From assembly GCA_019232985.1 (NCBI GenBank), contig JAFAMW010000004.1, forward strand, positions 1 to 64,000: DNA of 64,000 bases, written 5' to 3'. Below, piece after piece: positions 8,080 to 17,099 of the stretch. The DNA comes from Roseateles sp. Lineage in GTDB: Bacteria; Pseudomonadota; Gammaproteobacteria; Burkholderiales; Burkholderiaceae. Within the stretch, counting starts at the first letter, position 1. The number at the start of each line of letters is the position of its first letter. The notes beneath the pieces were generated by a model. That model saw only the letters and a list, made by a program, of their open reading frames with translations. It was not told the DNA's origin and did no database searches. Both the position numbers and the translations under genes were made by a program.

Positions 8080-8850
8080 ATGTGGGCCCATGAGAGACAC
8101 CAGCGCATCGTCGCGCTGCTCAACGAGCGGCAGCGCCTGAGCACCGAGATGTTCGCGGCCGAGCTCGGCGTGTCGAAGGAGACGATCCGGCGCGACCTGA
8201 TCGAGCTCGAGCTGTCCGGCAAGCTGAGTCGCGTGCACGGCGGCGCGATCCCGTCGACGGCGCCGGTCGAGGCGAGCTACGGCGAGCGCGCGAAGCTGCA
8301 CAAGAAAGAGAAGCACGACATCGCGCGCGCCGTGCTGCCGCTGCTCGAGACCGGCATGTCCTGCTTCGTCGACGCGGGCTCGACGACGCATATGCTCGCG
8401 CCGGGATTGCTGCAGCGCTCGGGGCTGCGCGTCGTGACGAACTCGGCCGTGCTCGCGCAGGAGCTCGCGAGCAACCCCGGCATCGACGCCTTGCTGCTCG
8501 GCGGGCGCATGGCCAAGGAGATGCCGGCGACCTACGGCGACCAGACCGTCGCCGAGATCAATCGCTACCGGCTCGACGTCGCGATCGTGTCCTGCGTGGG
8601 CCTGGACGCCGAGGATGGCGCAATGGACTATCTGTGGCACGAGGCCGTCGTCGCGCGCGCGATGTTCGAGCACGCGAGCACGCGCATCCTGCTCGCCGAC
8701 AGCAGCAAGCTCGGTCGGCGCAGCCGCGTGCAGATCTGCGCGGCGTCGGAGGTCGACGTCCTCGTGACCGACGCGGCGATCGGCAAGAGCGAGATGAACA
8801 AGCTGTCCGAAGCCGGCGTCAAGCGCATCGTCGTCGCGCCTGCGGCATAG
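8080..8850 (+). CDS. DeoR-family transcriptional regulator
   Basis: The 256-residue protein starts with the DeoR winged helix-turn-helix (residues about 5-57, including GVSKETIRRDL, the family signature) and continues with the sugar-phosphate-sensing domain (VDAGSTTHML, then LLADSSKLGR near the C-terminus). Members of this family repress sugar or glycerol-phosphate use and release DNA on binding a phosphorylated metabolite. The ATG at 8080 is preferred over the TTG at 8041 because it begins the conserved domain; a GGAG lies 13 bases upstream. It is divergent from the receptor-phosphodiesterase-phospholipase operon, the probable target. A glycerol-3-phosphate signal, as for GlpR, would suit products of a phospholipase, but the effector is not readable here. 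Confidence 0.85.
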   Translation: MWAHERHQRIVALLNERQRLSTEMFAAELGVSKETIRRDLIELELSGKLSRVHGGAIPSTAPVEASYGERAKLHKKEKHDIARAVLPLLETGMSCFVDAGSTTHMLAPGLLQRSGLRVVTNSAVLAQELASNPGIDALLLGGRMAKEMPATYGDQTVAEINRYRLDVAIVSCVGLDAEDGAMDYLWHEAVVARAMFEHASTRILLADSSKLGRRSRVQICAASEVDVLVTDAAIGKSEMNKLSEAGVKRIVVAPAA

Positions 8851-9111
8851 GGCGCCGGGCTTGTCGGCCGGCGCGAAGGGCGCTACGGCGCGACGCCGTC
8901 GACCTTCAAGGAAGAGGCGCCGGACTTCGTATTTCCGCAGGCGCCGATCTCGCGCAACCAGTACTGCTTCGACGTCGGCCCCGGCCAGGCCTGGAAGTAC
9001 ACGGGCGTGGCCGCGCTGGCCGGGCCGCGCGTCGGCATCGTCAAGGGCTATTCCTAAGGTCCCGCGCTCGACGAGGCGATCGCGCAGCGCCGCGCCGAGT
9101 TCGACATGACA
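8851..9111 (+). pseudogene. Remnant of a substrate-binding-protein gene
   Basis: Directly after the regulator's stop codon, frame 1 encodes APDFVFPQAPISRNQYCFDV, then WKYTGVAALAGPRVGIVKGY, the middle of an SBP_bac_3-type periplasmic protein (the Leu/Val-Gly-x-Arg-x-Gly-x-x-x-Gly-Tyr block is typical). A TAA at 9055-9057 interrupts it, and the same frame goes on with ALDEAIAQRRAEFDM before losing resemblance at about 9111. There is no start codon, signal peptide or C-terminus, so this is dead sequence. It is not a piece of the interrupted gene at 202-879, whose matching segment is intact. The remainder to 9243 shows nothing recognisable. Confidence 0.55.
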
Positions 9112-9243
9112 CATTGCTCAACAGGGCGCAGGGGGCCTTGCCGCACACTGCGGGCACAACGAGAACGATCACCCCCTGAAGGGCGATTCACGCGGCGGCC
9201 GCGGGCGTCGAGACTGGCGCTATCCATGGAGGAGTCAGCCACG

Positions 9244-9441
9244 GTGGGCACAATCAGCAAGCTTCGTCTGGTCGAGCGCCCGCTGCGGCCCCTGCCCGGC
9301 AAGAACGCCGACAAGCGCGTGACGATCGGTCATGACGCGGCCGACCGCAAGCGCGAGCAGGAATTCCTGCGCGGCGTCGAGGTCACCGAAAGCGAATGGG
9401 GCGAGTGGATCGACACGGTCGCCTCGTTCTTCGAGCGCTAG
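9244..9441 (+). CDS. Small protein of unknown function (65 residues)
   Basis: The start GTG at 9244 is chosen because GGAGGAG (9229-9235) sits eight bases upstream; the in-frame ATG at 9226 has no ribosome site. The product is a hydrophilic 65-residue protein with no signal or membrane segment. It is basic in its first third (LRLVERPLRPLPGKNADKR) and acidic at the end (VTESEWGEWIDTVASFFER). I do not recognise the family. It converges on the trehalase gene and the two stop codons interlock (overlap 9438-9441). Confidence 0.55.
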   Translation: MGTISKLRLVERPLRPLPGKNADKRVTIGHDAADRKREQEFLRGVEVTESEWGEWIDTVASFFER

Positions 9442-10976
9442 CGCCGGCCCGCGACGAGCGCCTGCAGCACGACGTAGCTCGCGTTGCTCCAGCCGAAGCC
9501 GTCCTGCGCCGGGTACTCGCCGCCGCCCCCCGGACGGTCGACCTCGGTGTCGTACTTCTCGACGAGCTTGCCGCTCGCCGCGTGCACGCGCTCGAGGCAG
9601 CCGAGCCAGCGCCGCGCGAGCTCGAGCGCGAGCGCGTCGTGCCCGTAACGCAGCAGCCCTTCGACGGCCATGAGCTGCAGCGGCGCCCAGCCGTTCGGTT
9701 GGTCCCATTGCTGGCCGCTGCGCACGAGCGTCGTGCGCAGGCCGTTCGGGCCGAGCAGGCGCGCCTCGAGCGTCGCGGCGAGCGCGCTCGCCTCGTCGGC
9801 GCGCGCGAAGCCCGTGTACAGCGGCACGACCGTCGCGGCGCTGAGCGAGCGCCGCACGCCGCGGCGCCATTGCAAGTCGACGAAGCAGGCCTCGGCCGAG
9901 TTCCAAAGATGGCGGCGGATGCCCGCGGCGCGCGCCCCGGCCGCGAAGTCGAAGCGCGCGGCGAGCGTGGCGTCGCCCTGCTGGTACGCGGCCCGCGCGA
10001 TCGCGGTCTCGAGGCCCCACAGCAGCGCGTTGAGGTCGATCGGCAGGATCGCGCTCGTCTCGATCGTCTCGAGGCGGTCGGGTTCGGCGCACCAGCGGCT
10101 GCTGAAGTCCCAGCCGCTTTCGGCGCCCGCGCGCAGCTCGCGCCAGACCTCGGCCGCGGGACGCCGCGGCGCGGCGGCCGCGGTCTCGATGTCCTCGCGG
10201 TAGGACTCGTCGCGCGGCCGGTCGCTGTCGTCCCAGTAGCGGTTCAGCAGCGTGCCGTCGGCGAGTCGCACGACGCGCCGGTGCGCGTCGCCCGGCGCGA
10301 GCGCGTCCGCGCCGGCCATCCAGAAGCGGTGCTCGGCGCACAGCACGTCGAGGTAGGGCGCCGGGTCGGCCGGCGCGAGCAGCTCGACCATGCGGTACAG
10401 CAGCGGCGGCTGCGAGCGGCTCAGCATATAGCTGCGGTTGCTGTTCGGCACATGGCCGAAGCCGCGCACGAGCGCCGCGAAGTTGTCGAGCATGCCCTGG
10501 GCGAGCGGCCGCAGCCCCTGCAGCGCGAGCGCCTGCATCGTGAAGAACGAGTCCCAGTAGTAGACCTCGCGGAAGCGCCCGCCCGGAACGACGTAGGGAT
10601 GCGGCAAGGGCAGCAGCGAGCCGGCGGGCGCTTCGGCGCGTTCGTCCGGCGTGGCCGCCGACGCGCTGCGCTGCAGGTGCGGCCATAGCGCGGCGACATG
10701 GGCGGCGACGCTCAGGCCCGGCTCGGGGCCGGCGTCGGCGGGCGGCGGCGGCAGCTCGAACCACTGCGCGACGAAGCGGCCGAGGTCGAAGCCCGCGCGC
10801 CGCGAATCGCCCGCGTAGGCGTGCAGGATCGCGGCCGCGCTCGCGCGCGGCGTCGCGTCGACGAAGGTCTTGCTGTCGGCGAACAGGCCGCCGAGCTGGA
10901 CGGCTTCGAACAGCGGGCCGTAGAGAGCCTGCGGGCTGGCTGGGCGCGCCAGGCGCGGGAAATCAGGCTCGGACAT
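9438..10976 (-). CDS. treF: Trehalase, glycoside hydrolase family 37, cytoplasmic type
   Basis: This 512-residue enzyme splits trehalose to two glucose molecules. Both family signatures are visible: PGGRFREVYYWDSFF (about 132-146) and QWDQPNGWAP (about 425-434). The catalytic acid should be the Asp in ESGWDFSSRW and the base the Glu in GGGGEYPAQDGFGWSN near the C-terminus, by alignment with E. coli TreA. There is no signal peptide, so it resembles cytoplasmic TreF rather than periplasmic TreA. Its start overlaps the end of the upstream permease gene by 14 bases, which implies coupled translation. With the permease, TonB receptor and LacI regulator it forms a complete uptake-and-cleavage route. 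Confidence 0.93.
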   Translation of the reverse strand: MSEPDFPRLARPASPQALYGPLFEAVQLGGLFADSKTFVDATPRASAAAILHAYAGDSRRAGFDLGRFVAQWFELPPPPADAGPEPGLSVAAHVAALWPHLQRSASAATPDERAEAPAGSLLPLPHPYVVPGGRFREVYYWDSFFTMQALALQGLRPLAQGMLDNFAALVRGFGHVPNSNRSYMLSRSQPPLLYRMVELLAPADPAPYLDVLCAEHRFWMAGADALAPGDAHRRVVRLADGTLLNRYWDDSDRPRDESYREDIETAAAAPRRPAAEVWRELRAGAESGWDFSSRWCAEPDRLETIETSAILPIDLNALLWGLETAIARAAYQQGDATLAARFDFAAGARAAGIRRHLWNSAEACFVDLQWRRGVRRSLSAATVVPLYTGFARADEASALAATLEARLLGPNGLRTTLVRSGQQWDQPNGWAPLQLMAVEGLLRYGHDALALELARRWLGCLERVHAASGKLVEKYDTEVDRPGGGGEYPAQDGFGWSNASYVVLQALVAGRR

Positions 10977-12276
10977 GCGCGGACGGGGCGGAGGTGAGGG
11001 TGTTGCGCAGCTGCGCGCAGAACAGGCGCAGGCACAGGCCGAGCAGCGCGAGCGGCACGATCAGCATCAGGAAGGCCGTGACGCCGTCGAACAGCACGAA
11101 CAGGCGTCCGATCACGAGCGAGCCGAACGAGCCGCCGAGGGCCGAGAAGATCACGATCAGGCCGGTCGCGGCGGCGTGGCGGTCGCGCGGCAGCACGGTC
11201 AGCAGCGCCGAGATGATGCCCGGGTAGATCGGCGCGAGGAACAGGCCGATCAGCGGCAGCAGGTAGGCGACCGTCGGCGCGTGCCACCAGCTCGCGTCGG
11301 GCGCGGGCGGCGCGACGCCGCGGCTCAGCGGCACGGTCGCGAGGATCAGCGCGCCGATCGCGACGAGGCAGGCGCGCACGACGCGCGCCCAGCCCCAGCG
11401 CGCCATCAGCGCGGCGCCGATCAGGCGGCCGAGCGCCGTGCTCGCGGGCATGATCACGGCGAGGCCGACGCTCATCGAGGTCGGCAGGTGCAGGACCTCG
11501 CGGTTGAAGCTCGGCAGCCAGGTGCCGACGCCTTGCTCGATCAGCACGTACAGAAAGGTCGCGCCGATGAACACGGCCATCATCACGCGGCGCAGCAGCG
11601 CGAGCATGGCCGCGAAGTCGTCGAGCAGGGTGGCCGCCGCGGCCGCGGGCCCGGCGTCGGCGTGCGCGGGCGTCTCGTCCATGCGCACGACGAGCAGCAG
11701 CCCGAACGCGGCGAGCGCGACGGCCGCGAAGACCTTGAACACGCCGAGCCACGCGAGCGCGTCGGCCGCGCCGGCCGAGAAGCGGCTGAACAGCGCGTAG
11801 CCGCCGAGCACGCCGAGCATGAACATGCCTTCGACGAGGCTGGTCAGGCCGGCGTGGCCCGAGGCGTTGCGCGTGACGAGGCCGATCGAGGCGTAGACCG
11901 AGACCTTGGCGAGCGCGAACGCGACGCCGGCCGTCACGTAGAACAGCTTGATCGCCCAGAAGCTCGAGAGTGCCGGCACCGCGGCGCTCGCGGCCGCGAC
12001 GAGCGCGAGCGCGATCAGCATCGCGCGCTTGAGGCCCAGGCGCGGCAGCGCCGACGCGAGCAGGAACGAGACGAGCGCGATCGGCAGGTCCTTGTACGCG
12101 TCGAGCAGCGCGACCTCGGCGCGCGCGACGCCGAGGCCCTGCACGGCGAGCAGGTTGACCGAGCCGACGCTGTTGAGCACGCCGCCGAACAGCAGGTAGA
12201 CGAGGAACAGCGCCGCGAACATCGCCCGCTCGCGCCAGGCGAGCGGGGCGTCGGGCACAAGGCCGGTGGTTCGCAT
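10963..12276 (-). CDS. MFS sugar permease, probably for trehalose
   Basis: The 437-residue protein has about twelve membrane helices, the first beginning MFAALFLVYLLFGGVLNSVG, and the usual major-facilitator layout with a longer central loop (about residues 195-225). It should bring a sugar across the inner membrane with protons. The trehalose assignment comes from context: it lies between a TonB receptor (4-base gap) and a trehalase gene (14-base overlap) on the same strand under a LacI-type regulator. The ATG at 12276 gives a short cytoplasmic lead before helix 1; longer frames upstream run into the receptor gene and are rejected. Confidence 0.8.
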   Translation of the reverse strand: MRTTGLVPDAPLAWRERAMFAALFLVYLLFGGVLNSVGSVNLLAVQGLGVARAEVALLDAYKDLPIALVSFLLASALPRLGLKRAMLIALALVAAASAAVPALSSFWAIKLFYVTAGVAFALAKVSVYASIGLVTRNASGHAGLTSLVEGMFMLGVLGGYALFSRFSAGAADALAWLGVFKVFAAVALAAFGLLLVVRMDETPAHADAGPAAAAATLLDDFAAMLALLRRVMMAVFIGATFLYVLIEQGVGTWLPSFNREVLHLPTSMSVGLAVIMPASTALGRLIGAALMARWGWARVVRACLVAIGALILATVPLSRGVAPPAPDASWWHAPTVAYLLPLIGLFLAPIYPGIISALLTVLPRDRHAAATGLIVIFSALGGSFGSLVIGRLFVLFDGVTAFLMLIVPLALLGLCLRLFCAQLRNTLTSAPSAHVRA

Positions 12277-12280
12277 GGAC

Positions 12281-14779
12281 TCAGAAGTGGTAGGCGACCG
12301 AGGCCTGCAGCGCGCGGCCGAAGAGCGGCCGGCCGATGAACGCGCCGTTGCTGTTCGTGCCCGAGCCGACGACGCGCACATTGCCCTCGGTGATGCCCAG
12401 CGTGTTGCTCAGGTTCGTGCCCATCAGGCGGAACTCCAGGTCGCCGCGGTTGACGATCAGGCCGGCGTCCAGCGTCGTGTACGCGGGCAGCGGCTGCTCA
12501 TTGTCCACGTCCGAGAAGCGCTTGCCGACATGCGCGACCGTCGCGAACAGCTTGGCGTCGCCCCAGCCGGTGTTGAAGCGGTAGCTCGGCGTGAAGCGCA
12601 GGATCAGCTGCGGCTGGCGCTGCACCTCGTTGCCGCTGAGCGTGCCGCTGTTCTCGTAATGCGCGCGCATCAGGTCGCCGTCGAGCGTCAGCGTGAAGCC
12701 GCGCAGCGGCCGCAGCGCGCCTTCGAACTCGAGGCCGCGCGCGTTCGACGCGAGCACGAACGCGCGCGTCGTGCCGTCGGCGAGGATCTGGCTGAACGGC
12801 TGGCCGCGGAACTGGTTGTAGAACGCGGTCAGGAACAGCGAGTAGTTGCGCCCGCCGGTCTTCAGGCCGACCTCGTACTGGCGCGAGGTCTCGACCGCCG
12901 TGTCGCCGCTGCGCAGGTCGTCGAAGGCCGGGAAGCGCGCGCCCGAGTTCAGGCGTGCGAACAGGTTCATCGTGTCGCTGACGAGGTAGGAGCCGCCGAG
13001 CGTGTAGGTCAGCTTGCTCTTCGAGAAGTCGATCGGCGCGTAGGTCCCGCTCAGGTAGGACGCGCTGTTGTCGTAGAGGGTCAGCGGGTTGCCGTCGAGG
13101 TCGCCCGTCGACGGCTGGCCGACCGAGCCCGAGACCTTCGCGTGCTCCCAGCGCAGGCCGGCGTCGGCGTCGACCTGCGGGCTGATCTTCCACTCGTCGG
13201 CGAGCGTCAGCGCGGTGTTCGTGCCGTTGTAGCTCGCGTCGAGGGCGTAGGTGGCCGCGCCGTCGAAGCCGTTGCGCGTGACCTTGACGCCGTTGTTCAG
13301 CGCGACGTTGACGAGCTGGGCGTGGTTGGACGGCGTGATCACCATGCTGTTGCCGAGGTACCAGAGGTCGTGCGACGCGTCGCTCGCGAGGTACAGGCCC
13401 AGCGACAGCGTGTGGCCGCCGCCCGCGTCGACGTTGACGCGCGCGTCGTTCGTGAACGCATGGACGTTCTTGTCGACGTACCAGATGCCCGCGGACATGA
13501 CCTGCTGGCTCAGGTCCGTGATCGCGCCGCCGCCGACGAAGGACGCGCTGCCCGCCGTCGCGAGGCCGCCGGCCGCCGCGACGACGGCCGGCGTCGCGTT
13601 CGCCGTCGCGATCTTGCCCGCGATGTAGTCGGCGAGGCTCTGCGGCGGGCCGTTCGTGAACAGCGCGGTCGTCGGCACGTCGCCGCTCATGAACGCGGCC
13701 TTGTCGCTGAAGGTCACCGCGCCGACGCGCTTGCTGAAGTCCATGCCGACCATCTGCGTCTGCGCGCCGCGGCCGTTCGCGAGGTCGAGGTTCATGGTGC
13801 CCGGCGGCGAACCCGGCGTCGTCTCGATCTGCACGAGGCGCATCGCCGGGCCCTGCAGGGCGCCGGTCTGCGCGCTCAGGCCCGGGTAGCTCTGCACCGA
13901 GTTGCCGCCGGCGGTCGAGACGAGCGGGATGCCGGTGAAGAAGGTGTTCTTGTCGCGCAGCACGCGGCCCCACAGCGAGAGTTCGCCGCCGTCGAGCTTG
14001 TGCGTGAGGTTGACGGTGAACTGGCCGCCGTCGTCGGACGGGTAGCCGGTGTCGCGCACGCCGTCCGAGGTCCGGTAGAAGCCGCCGAGCGCGATCGCCC
14101 AGTCCTCGCTGAGCTTGCCGCCGTAGAACAGGTCGACGCGCTGCAGGTCGCCGGTGCCCGTCGTGTAGCGCAGCAGGCCGCCCTGTTCGTCGCTGCCCTT
14201 CTTGAGGATGAAGTTGGCGGTCGCGCCGGCCTGGCCGTTCGACCAGATCGGGCTCGGGCCGCCGCGCAGCACCTCGACGCGCTCGATCGTCTCGTCGATG
14301 CGCAGCAGCGAGGAGTTGTCCATGAACGAGAGCGTCGGCGCCGGGTAGAGCGGCGAGCCGTCGAGCTGCATCGTCACGTAGGGGGCGTCGCCGTCGGTCG
14401 GGAAGCCGCGCACCTCGATGTTCGGGCCGGTCTCGCCGCCCGAGCTTTCGACGTAGATGCCCGGGACGATCTTGAGCAGGTCGGCCGTGCTCGAGGGCGC
14501 GGCCTCCTTGATCTGGTCGGCGTCGGCCGTCGTGATCGAGAAGCTCGTGTCGATCAGCTTCTTGCCGGCCATGCTCGCCGTGCCGGTCACGACGACGCGC
14601 TGCAGGGTCTCGGACTCGGGTTGGTCGGCCGCCGCCGGTGCCGAGGCGGCCGCGCCCGGCGCGGCCGCGGCCTCGTCGGCGCGCGCCGCGCTGGCCGACC
14701 AGGCGGCCGCGAGCGCGACCGCGAGCGGCAGCAGGCGCGGCCAGGGTGAAGCAGGGGAGGAAGAAGCGTGCGAGTGCAT
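12281..14779 (-). CDS. TonB-dependent outer-membrane receptor (trehalose locus)
   Basis: This 832-residue receptor has a signal peptide ending in an Ala-rich stretch, a TonB-box-like LQRVVVTG near residue 60, a plug domain (DLLKIVPGIYVESSGGETG, RVEVLRGGPSPIWSNGQAG) and a beta-barrel ending VAYHF. The ATG at 14779 has GGAGA seven bases upstream. It is the first gene of the receptor-permease-trehalase operon and carries a LacI-type operator 63 bases before its start. It most likely imports trehalose or a trehalose-containing glycan across the outer membrane; other alpha-glucosides are possible. Carbohydrate loci with this layout are common in Xanthomonadaceae and some Burkholderiales. Confidence 0.87.
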   Translation of the reverse strand: MHSHASSSPASPWPRLLPLAVALAAAWSASAARADEAAAAPGAAASAPAAADQPESETLQRVVVTGTASMAGKKLIDTSFSITTADADQIKEAAPSSTADLLKIVPGIYVESSGGETGPNIEVRGFPTDGDAPYVTMQLDGSPLYPAPTLSFMDNSSLLRIDETIERVEVLRGGPSPIWSNGQAGATANFILKKGSDEQGGLLRYTTGTGDLQRVDLFYGGKLSEDWAIALGGFYRTSDGVRDTGYPSDDGGQFTVNLTHKLDGGELSLWGRVLRDKNTFFTGIPLVSTAGGNSVQSYPGLSAQTGALQGPAMRLVQIETTPGSPPGTMNLDLANGRGAQTQMVGMDFSKRVGAVTFSDKAAFMSGDVPTTALFTNGPPQSLADYIAGKIATANATPAVVAAAGGLATAGSASFVGGGAITDLSQQVMSAGIWYVDKNVHAFTNDARVNVDAGGGHTLSLGLYLASDASHDLWYLGNSMVITPSNHAQLVNVALNNGVKVTRNGFDGAATYALDASYNGTNTALTLADEWKISPQVDADAGLRWEHAKVSGSVGQPSTGDLDGNPLTLYDNSASYLSGTYAPIDFSKSKLTYTLGGSYLVSDTMNLFARLNSGARFPAFDDLRSGDTAVETSRQYEVGLKTGGRNYSLFLTAFYNQFRGQPFSQILADGTTRAFVLASNARGLEFEGALRPLRGFTLTLDGDLMRAHYENSGTLSGNEVQRQPQLILRFTPSYRFNTGWGDAKLFATVAHVGKRFSDVDNEQPLPAYTTLDAGLIVNRGDLEFRLMGTNLSNTLGITEGNVRVVGSGTNSNGAFIGRPLFGRALQASVAYHF

Positions 14780-14841
14780 GGAATGTCTCCGGTCTTGTCG
14801 TGTTCGTGACCGCGTTCGAGCGCGTCGGACGCAGTTTTGAT

Positions 14842-14865
14842 CCAAATGACATCGATAACATTTGG
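14842..14865. promoter_or_regulatory. LacI-type operator palindrome
   Basis: CCAAATG and CATTTGG form perfect 7-base arms around ACATCGATAA, so the whole 24-base site is a near-perfect palindrome centred on the CG step, as in LacI-family operators. It lies 63 bases before the TonB receptor ATG and 61 bases after the LacI-type gene's stop. A repressor bound here would cover the receptor operon's promoter region. Confidence 0.75.
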
Positions 14866-14925
14866 GACAAACCCTAGCGCATGACCAGCAAAGACGGGGC
14901 TATTCGCGGCGCGCGCGGCGCGCGC

Positions 14926-15990
14926 TCAGGTGTCGCGCAGGACCAGCGAGGTCGGCAGGATTTCGCTGTGCGTGGCGCGGCCCGCGAGGCGGTCGAGCAC
15001 CTTGCGCGCGAGCAGCACGCCGCCCTGGCGCCAGTCCTGGCGCACGCTCGAGAGCGCGGGCACGAAGGTCTGGCCGGCCGGCGAGTCGTCGTAGCCGACG
15101 ACGGTTACGTCTTCGGGCACGGACAGGCCCGCGTCGCTGAGCGCGCGCACGGCGCCCATCGCGAGCAGGTCGCTCGCGGCGAGCAGCGCGTCGGGCCGGC
15201 CCGCGTCGCGCGCGAGCTGGGCCTGGACGGCCGTGAAGCCCGCGCCGAAGGTGAACGCGGCCGGGCTCAACGTGAGCACCGGCACCTTGGCGCGGCGCAG
15301 GCGCTGCTCGAGGCCCTTGTGGCGCTCGGCGACCTCGGCGTGGTGGGGGTCGCCGAGGAACCAGACGCGCTGGCGCTGTAGCTGCAGGAAGCGCTCGGCG
15401 ACGCAGGCGCCGCCGTGCAGGTTGTCGGAGCCGACGACCATGGTCTCGCCGGCCGCGTCGGCCGCGCCGGCGCCCCACACGGCGACGGGCAGGTTCAGCG
15501 CCTCGAGCACGCGCTGGGCCTGGCCGTCCTCGCCCTGGCCGAGCAGGATCATGCCGTCGGCCGCGATGCCCTGGCCCTTGTTCAGCGACTCCATCGTCGT
15601 CAGCAGCATGCTGTAGCCGCGCACCGTGAGCTCCTGCATCACGCCGCCGAGCAACTGCAGCGGGAACGGGTCGCCGATCGGGCGGTCGACGTCGGGCTGC
15701 ATCTCGAGCACGACGGCGATGATGTGGGTGCGGCGCAGGCGCAGGTTGCGCGCACTGTGGTTGAAGCGGTAGCCCAGCTGGTCGGCGATCGCCTTGATGC
15801 GCGCCGAGGTCTCGGGCGTCACGAGCGGGCTGTTGCGCAGCGCGCGCGACACCGTGATCTTGCTGACGCCGGCGCGCTCGGCGATCGCTTCCATCGTCAG
15901 CGCACCGGCGGCGAGCGGCTCGCTGCCGGGCGGAGCGTTGGCTTCTTCTTCGTCTTCGCCGGGGCGGCTGGCGGGCGCGGCTTTCTTCAT
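14926..15990 (-). CDS. LacI-family transcriptional regulator of the trehalose operon
   Basis: The 354-residue protein has a LacI helix-turn-helix at about residues 31-60 (AIAERAGVSKITVSRALR), preceded by an unusual acidic, disordered-looking lead of 30 residues, and then a periplasmic-binding-like effector domain (HIIAVVLEMQPDV, later VPEDVTVVGYDDSPAG). It probably represses the downstream trehalose operon through the palindrome at 14842-14865 and is released by trehalose or trehalose-6-phosphate; the effector is inferred. The ATG at 15990 begins the protein; longer frames to 16245 run into the neighbouring MFS gene. It is on the same strand as its target, with a 146-base gap that holds the operator. 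Confidence 0.88.
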   Translation of the reverse strand: MKKAAPASRPGEDEEEANAPPGSEPLAAGALTMEAIAERAGVSKITVSRALRNSPLVTPETSARIKAIADQLGYRFNHSARNLRLRRTHIIAVVLEMQPDVDRPIGDPFPLQLLGGVMQELTVRGYSMLLTTMESLNKGQGIAADGMILLGQGEDGQAQRVLEALNLPVAVWGAGAADAAGETMVVGSDNLHGGACVAERFLQLQRQRVWFLGDPHHAEVAERHKGLEQRLRRAKVPVLTLSPAAFTFGAGFTAVQAQLARDAGRPDALLAASDLLAMGAVRALSDAGLSVPEDVTVVGYDDSPAGQTFVPALSSVRQDWRQGGVLLARKVLDRLAGRATHSEILPTSLVLRDT

Positions 15991-16007
15991 CGGGGGAATC
16001 TTACGCA

Positions 16008-17099
16008 ATGGCGGAGGGGCCCCAGGCCCGCATATCGCGCCCGGATTTGGTGCGATTGCAAGCCGGTAACCGCCTGGCCAAGCTGCCGCTCGCACCCTGG
16101 CTCGATCGAGTCGCGCCCAGATGGGCGATGGCAGGGGGCTGCGCCGTCGCCGGCCTGGGTGTTCTTGGCCTGGCGCTGCTCGCGCATCCCGTCGCACTCG
16201 CAGCGGTCTTGCTGATCTGCGCGCTCGGCACTTCGACCAATGCACTCGCCGTGAAGCAGATGGCGGCCGGTCTGGCTGACGCCGGCGAGCATCGGCTGCT
16301 CCTGTTCGGACGCATCGCGTCGGCGGGCAACCTCGCCGCCGCCGTGTCCGCGCCTTGCGCGGCCTGGTTGCTTATCCGTGCAGGCCCGATCTATTGGGCC
16401 GCGCTGATTGGATGCGCTTGCGCGAGCGCGGCCGGCTTGACCGCGTGGCGGGGGCCTGTGCTGGCGGCGCGCGCCGAGTCAAGCTCGGCCGCCTCGACGA
16501 CGCTGCGCGAGATCGCAAGACGCCCCGGCATGCGCGCCTTTCTTGCGATCAACGCCTGCTGCTGGTTCCTCTATTACCAGCTGTTCAGCGTCGTGCCGCT
16601 CGCGTTGAGTCTGCATCCCGGGGCAGGCGTGCTGATGGGCCCGCTGCTGACCGTCAATACGGTCATCGTCGCGCTGCTGCAGCTGCGCGTGACGCGCGGC
16701 GCGGCCCGGCTCGGCGACGAGTTCAAGCAGATCGCCGCGGCGTGCCTCTTGTTCGGGCTCGGTTTCCTGCCGTTGGCATGCTGGTCCGGCCTCGCGGCGC
16801 TGCTGGTGTTCGTCGGGCTTGTTTCGGCGGCCGAGATGCTGCTCGTGCCCGCGATCGACTCGGCCTTCGTGGGTCTGCTCGGCACGGCTCCGCGCGCGGG
16901 GGGCTTTGCGTTGCTCTCGGTTTCCACCGCAGTCGGCGAGTCGGTCGGCGCCTTCGTCGGCATGCATCTGTACGAGACGCTCGAGAGCCTTGTCGCCGGC
17001 ACTTATTGGGTCGTGCTGGCGTCCACGGCCATCGGCTTCGCCGCCGCCGCGAGCCGCGCGACAAACACCTCGACCGGCGCCGGCCGCGCGATGAAATAG
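16008..17099 (+). pseudogene. MFS transporter lacking its first helices, probably a 5'-truncated gene
   Basis: The frame gives 363 residues with major-facilitator helices, but it opens at what is normally the loop between helices 2 and 3 (RLAKLPLAPWLDRVAPRWAM resembles the conserved loop ending in Asp-Arg). Helices 1 and 2 are absent, and no matching sequence lies upstream before the LacI gene. The last 97 bases overlap the end of the GGDEF-EAL gene on the other strand, an overlap too long for two conserved ends. Base composition is somewhat less GC-rich than in the flanks. A broken, formerly acquired gene is the simplest reading; a ten-helix working protein cannot be excluded. Confidence 0.55.
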
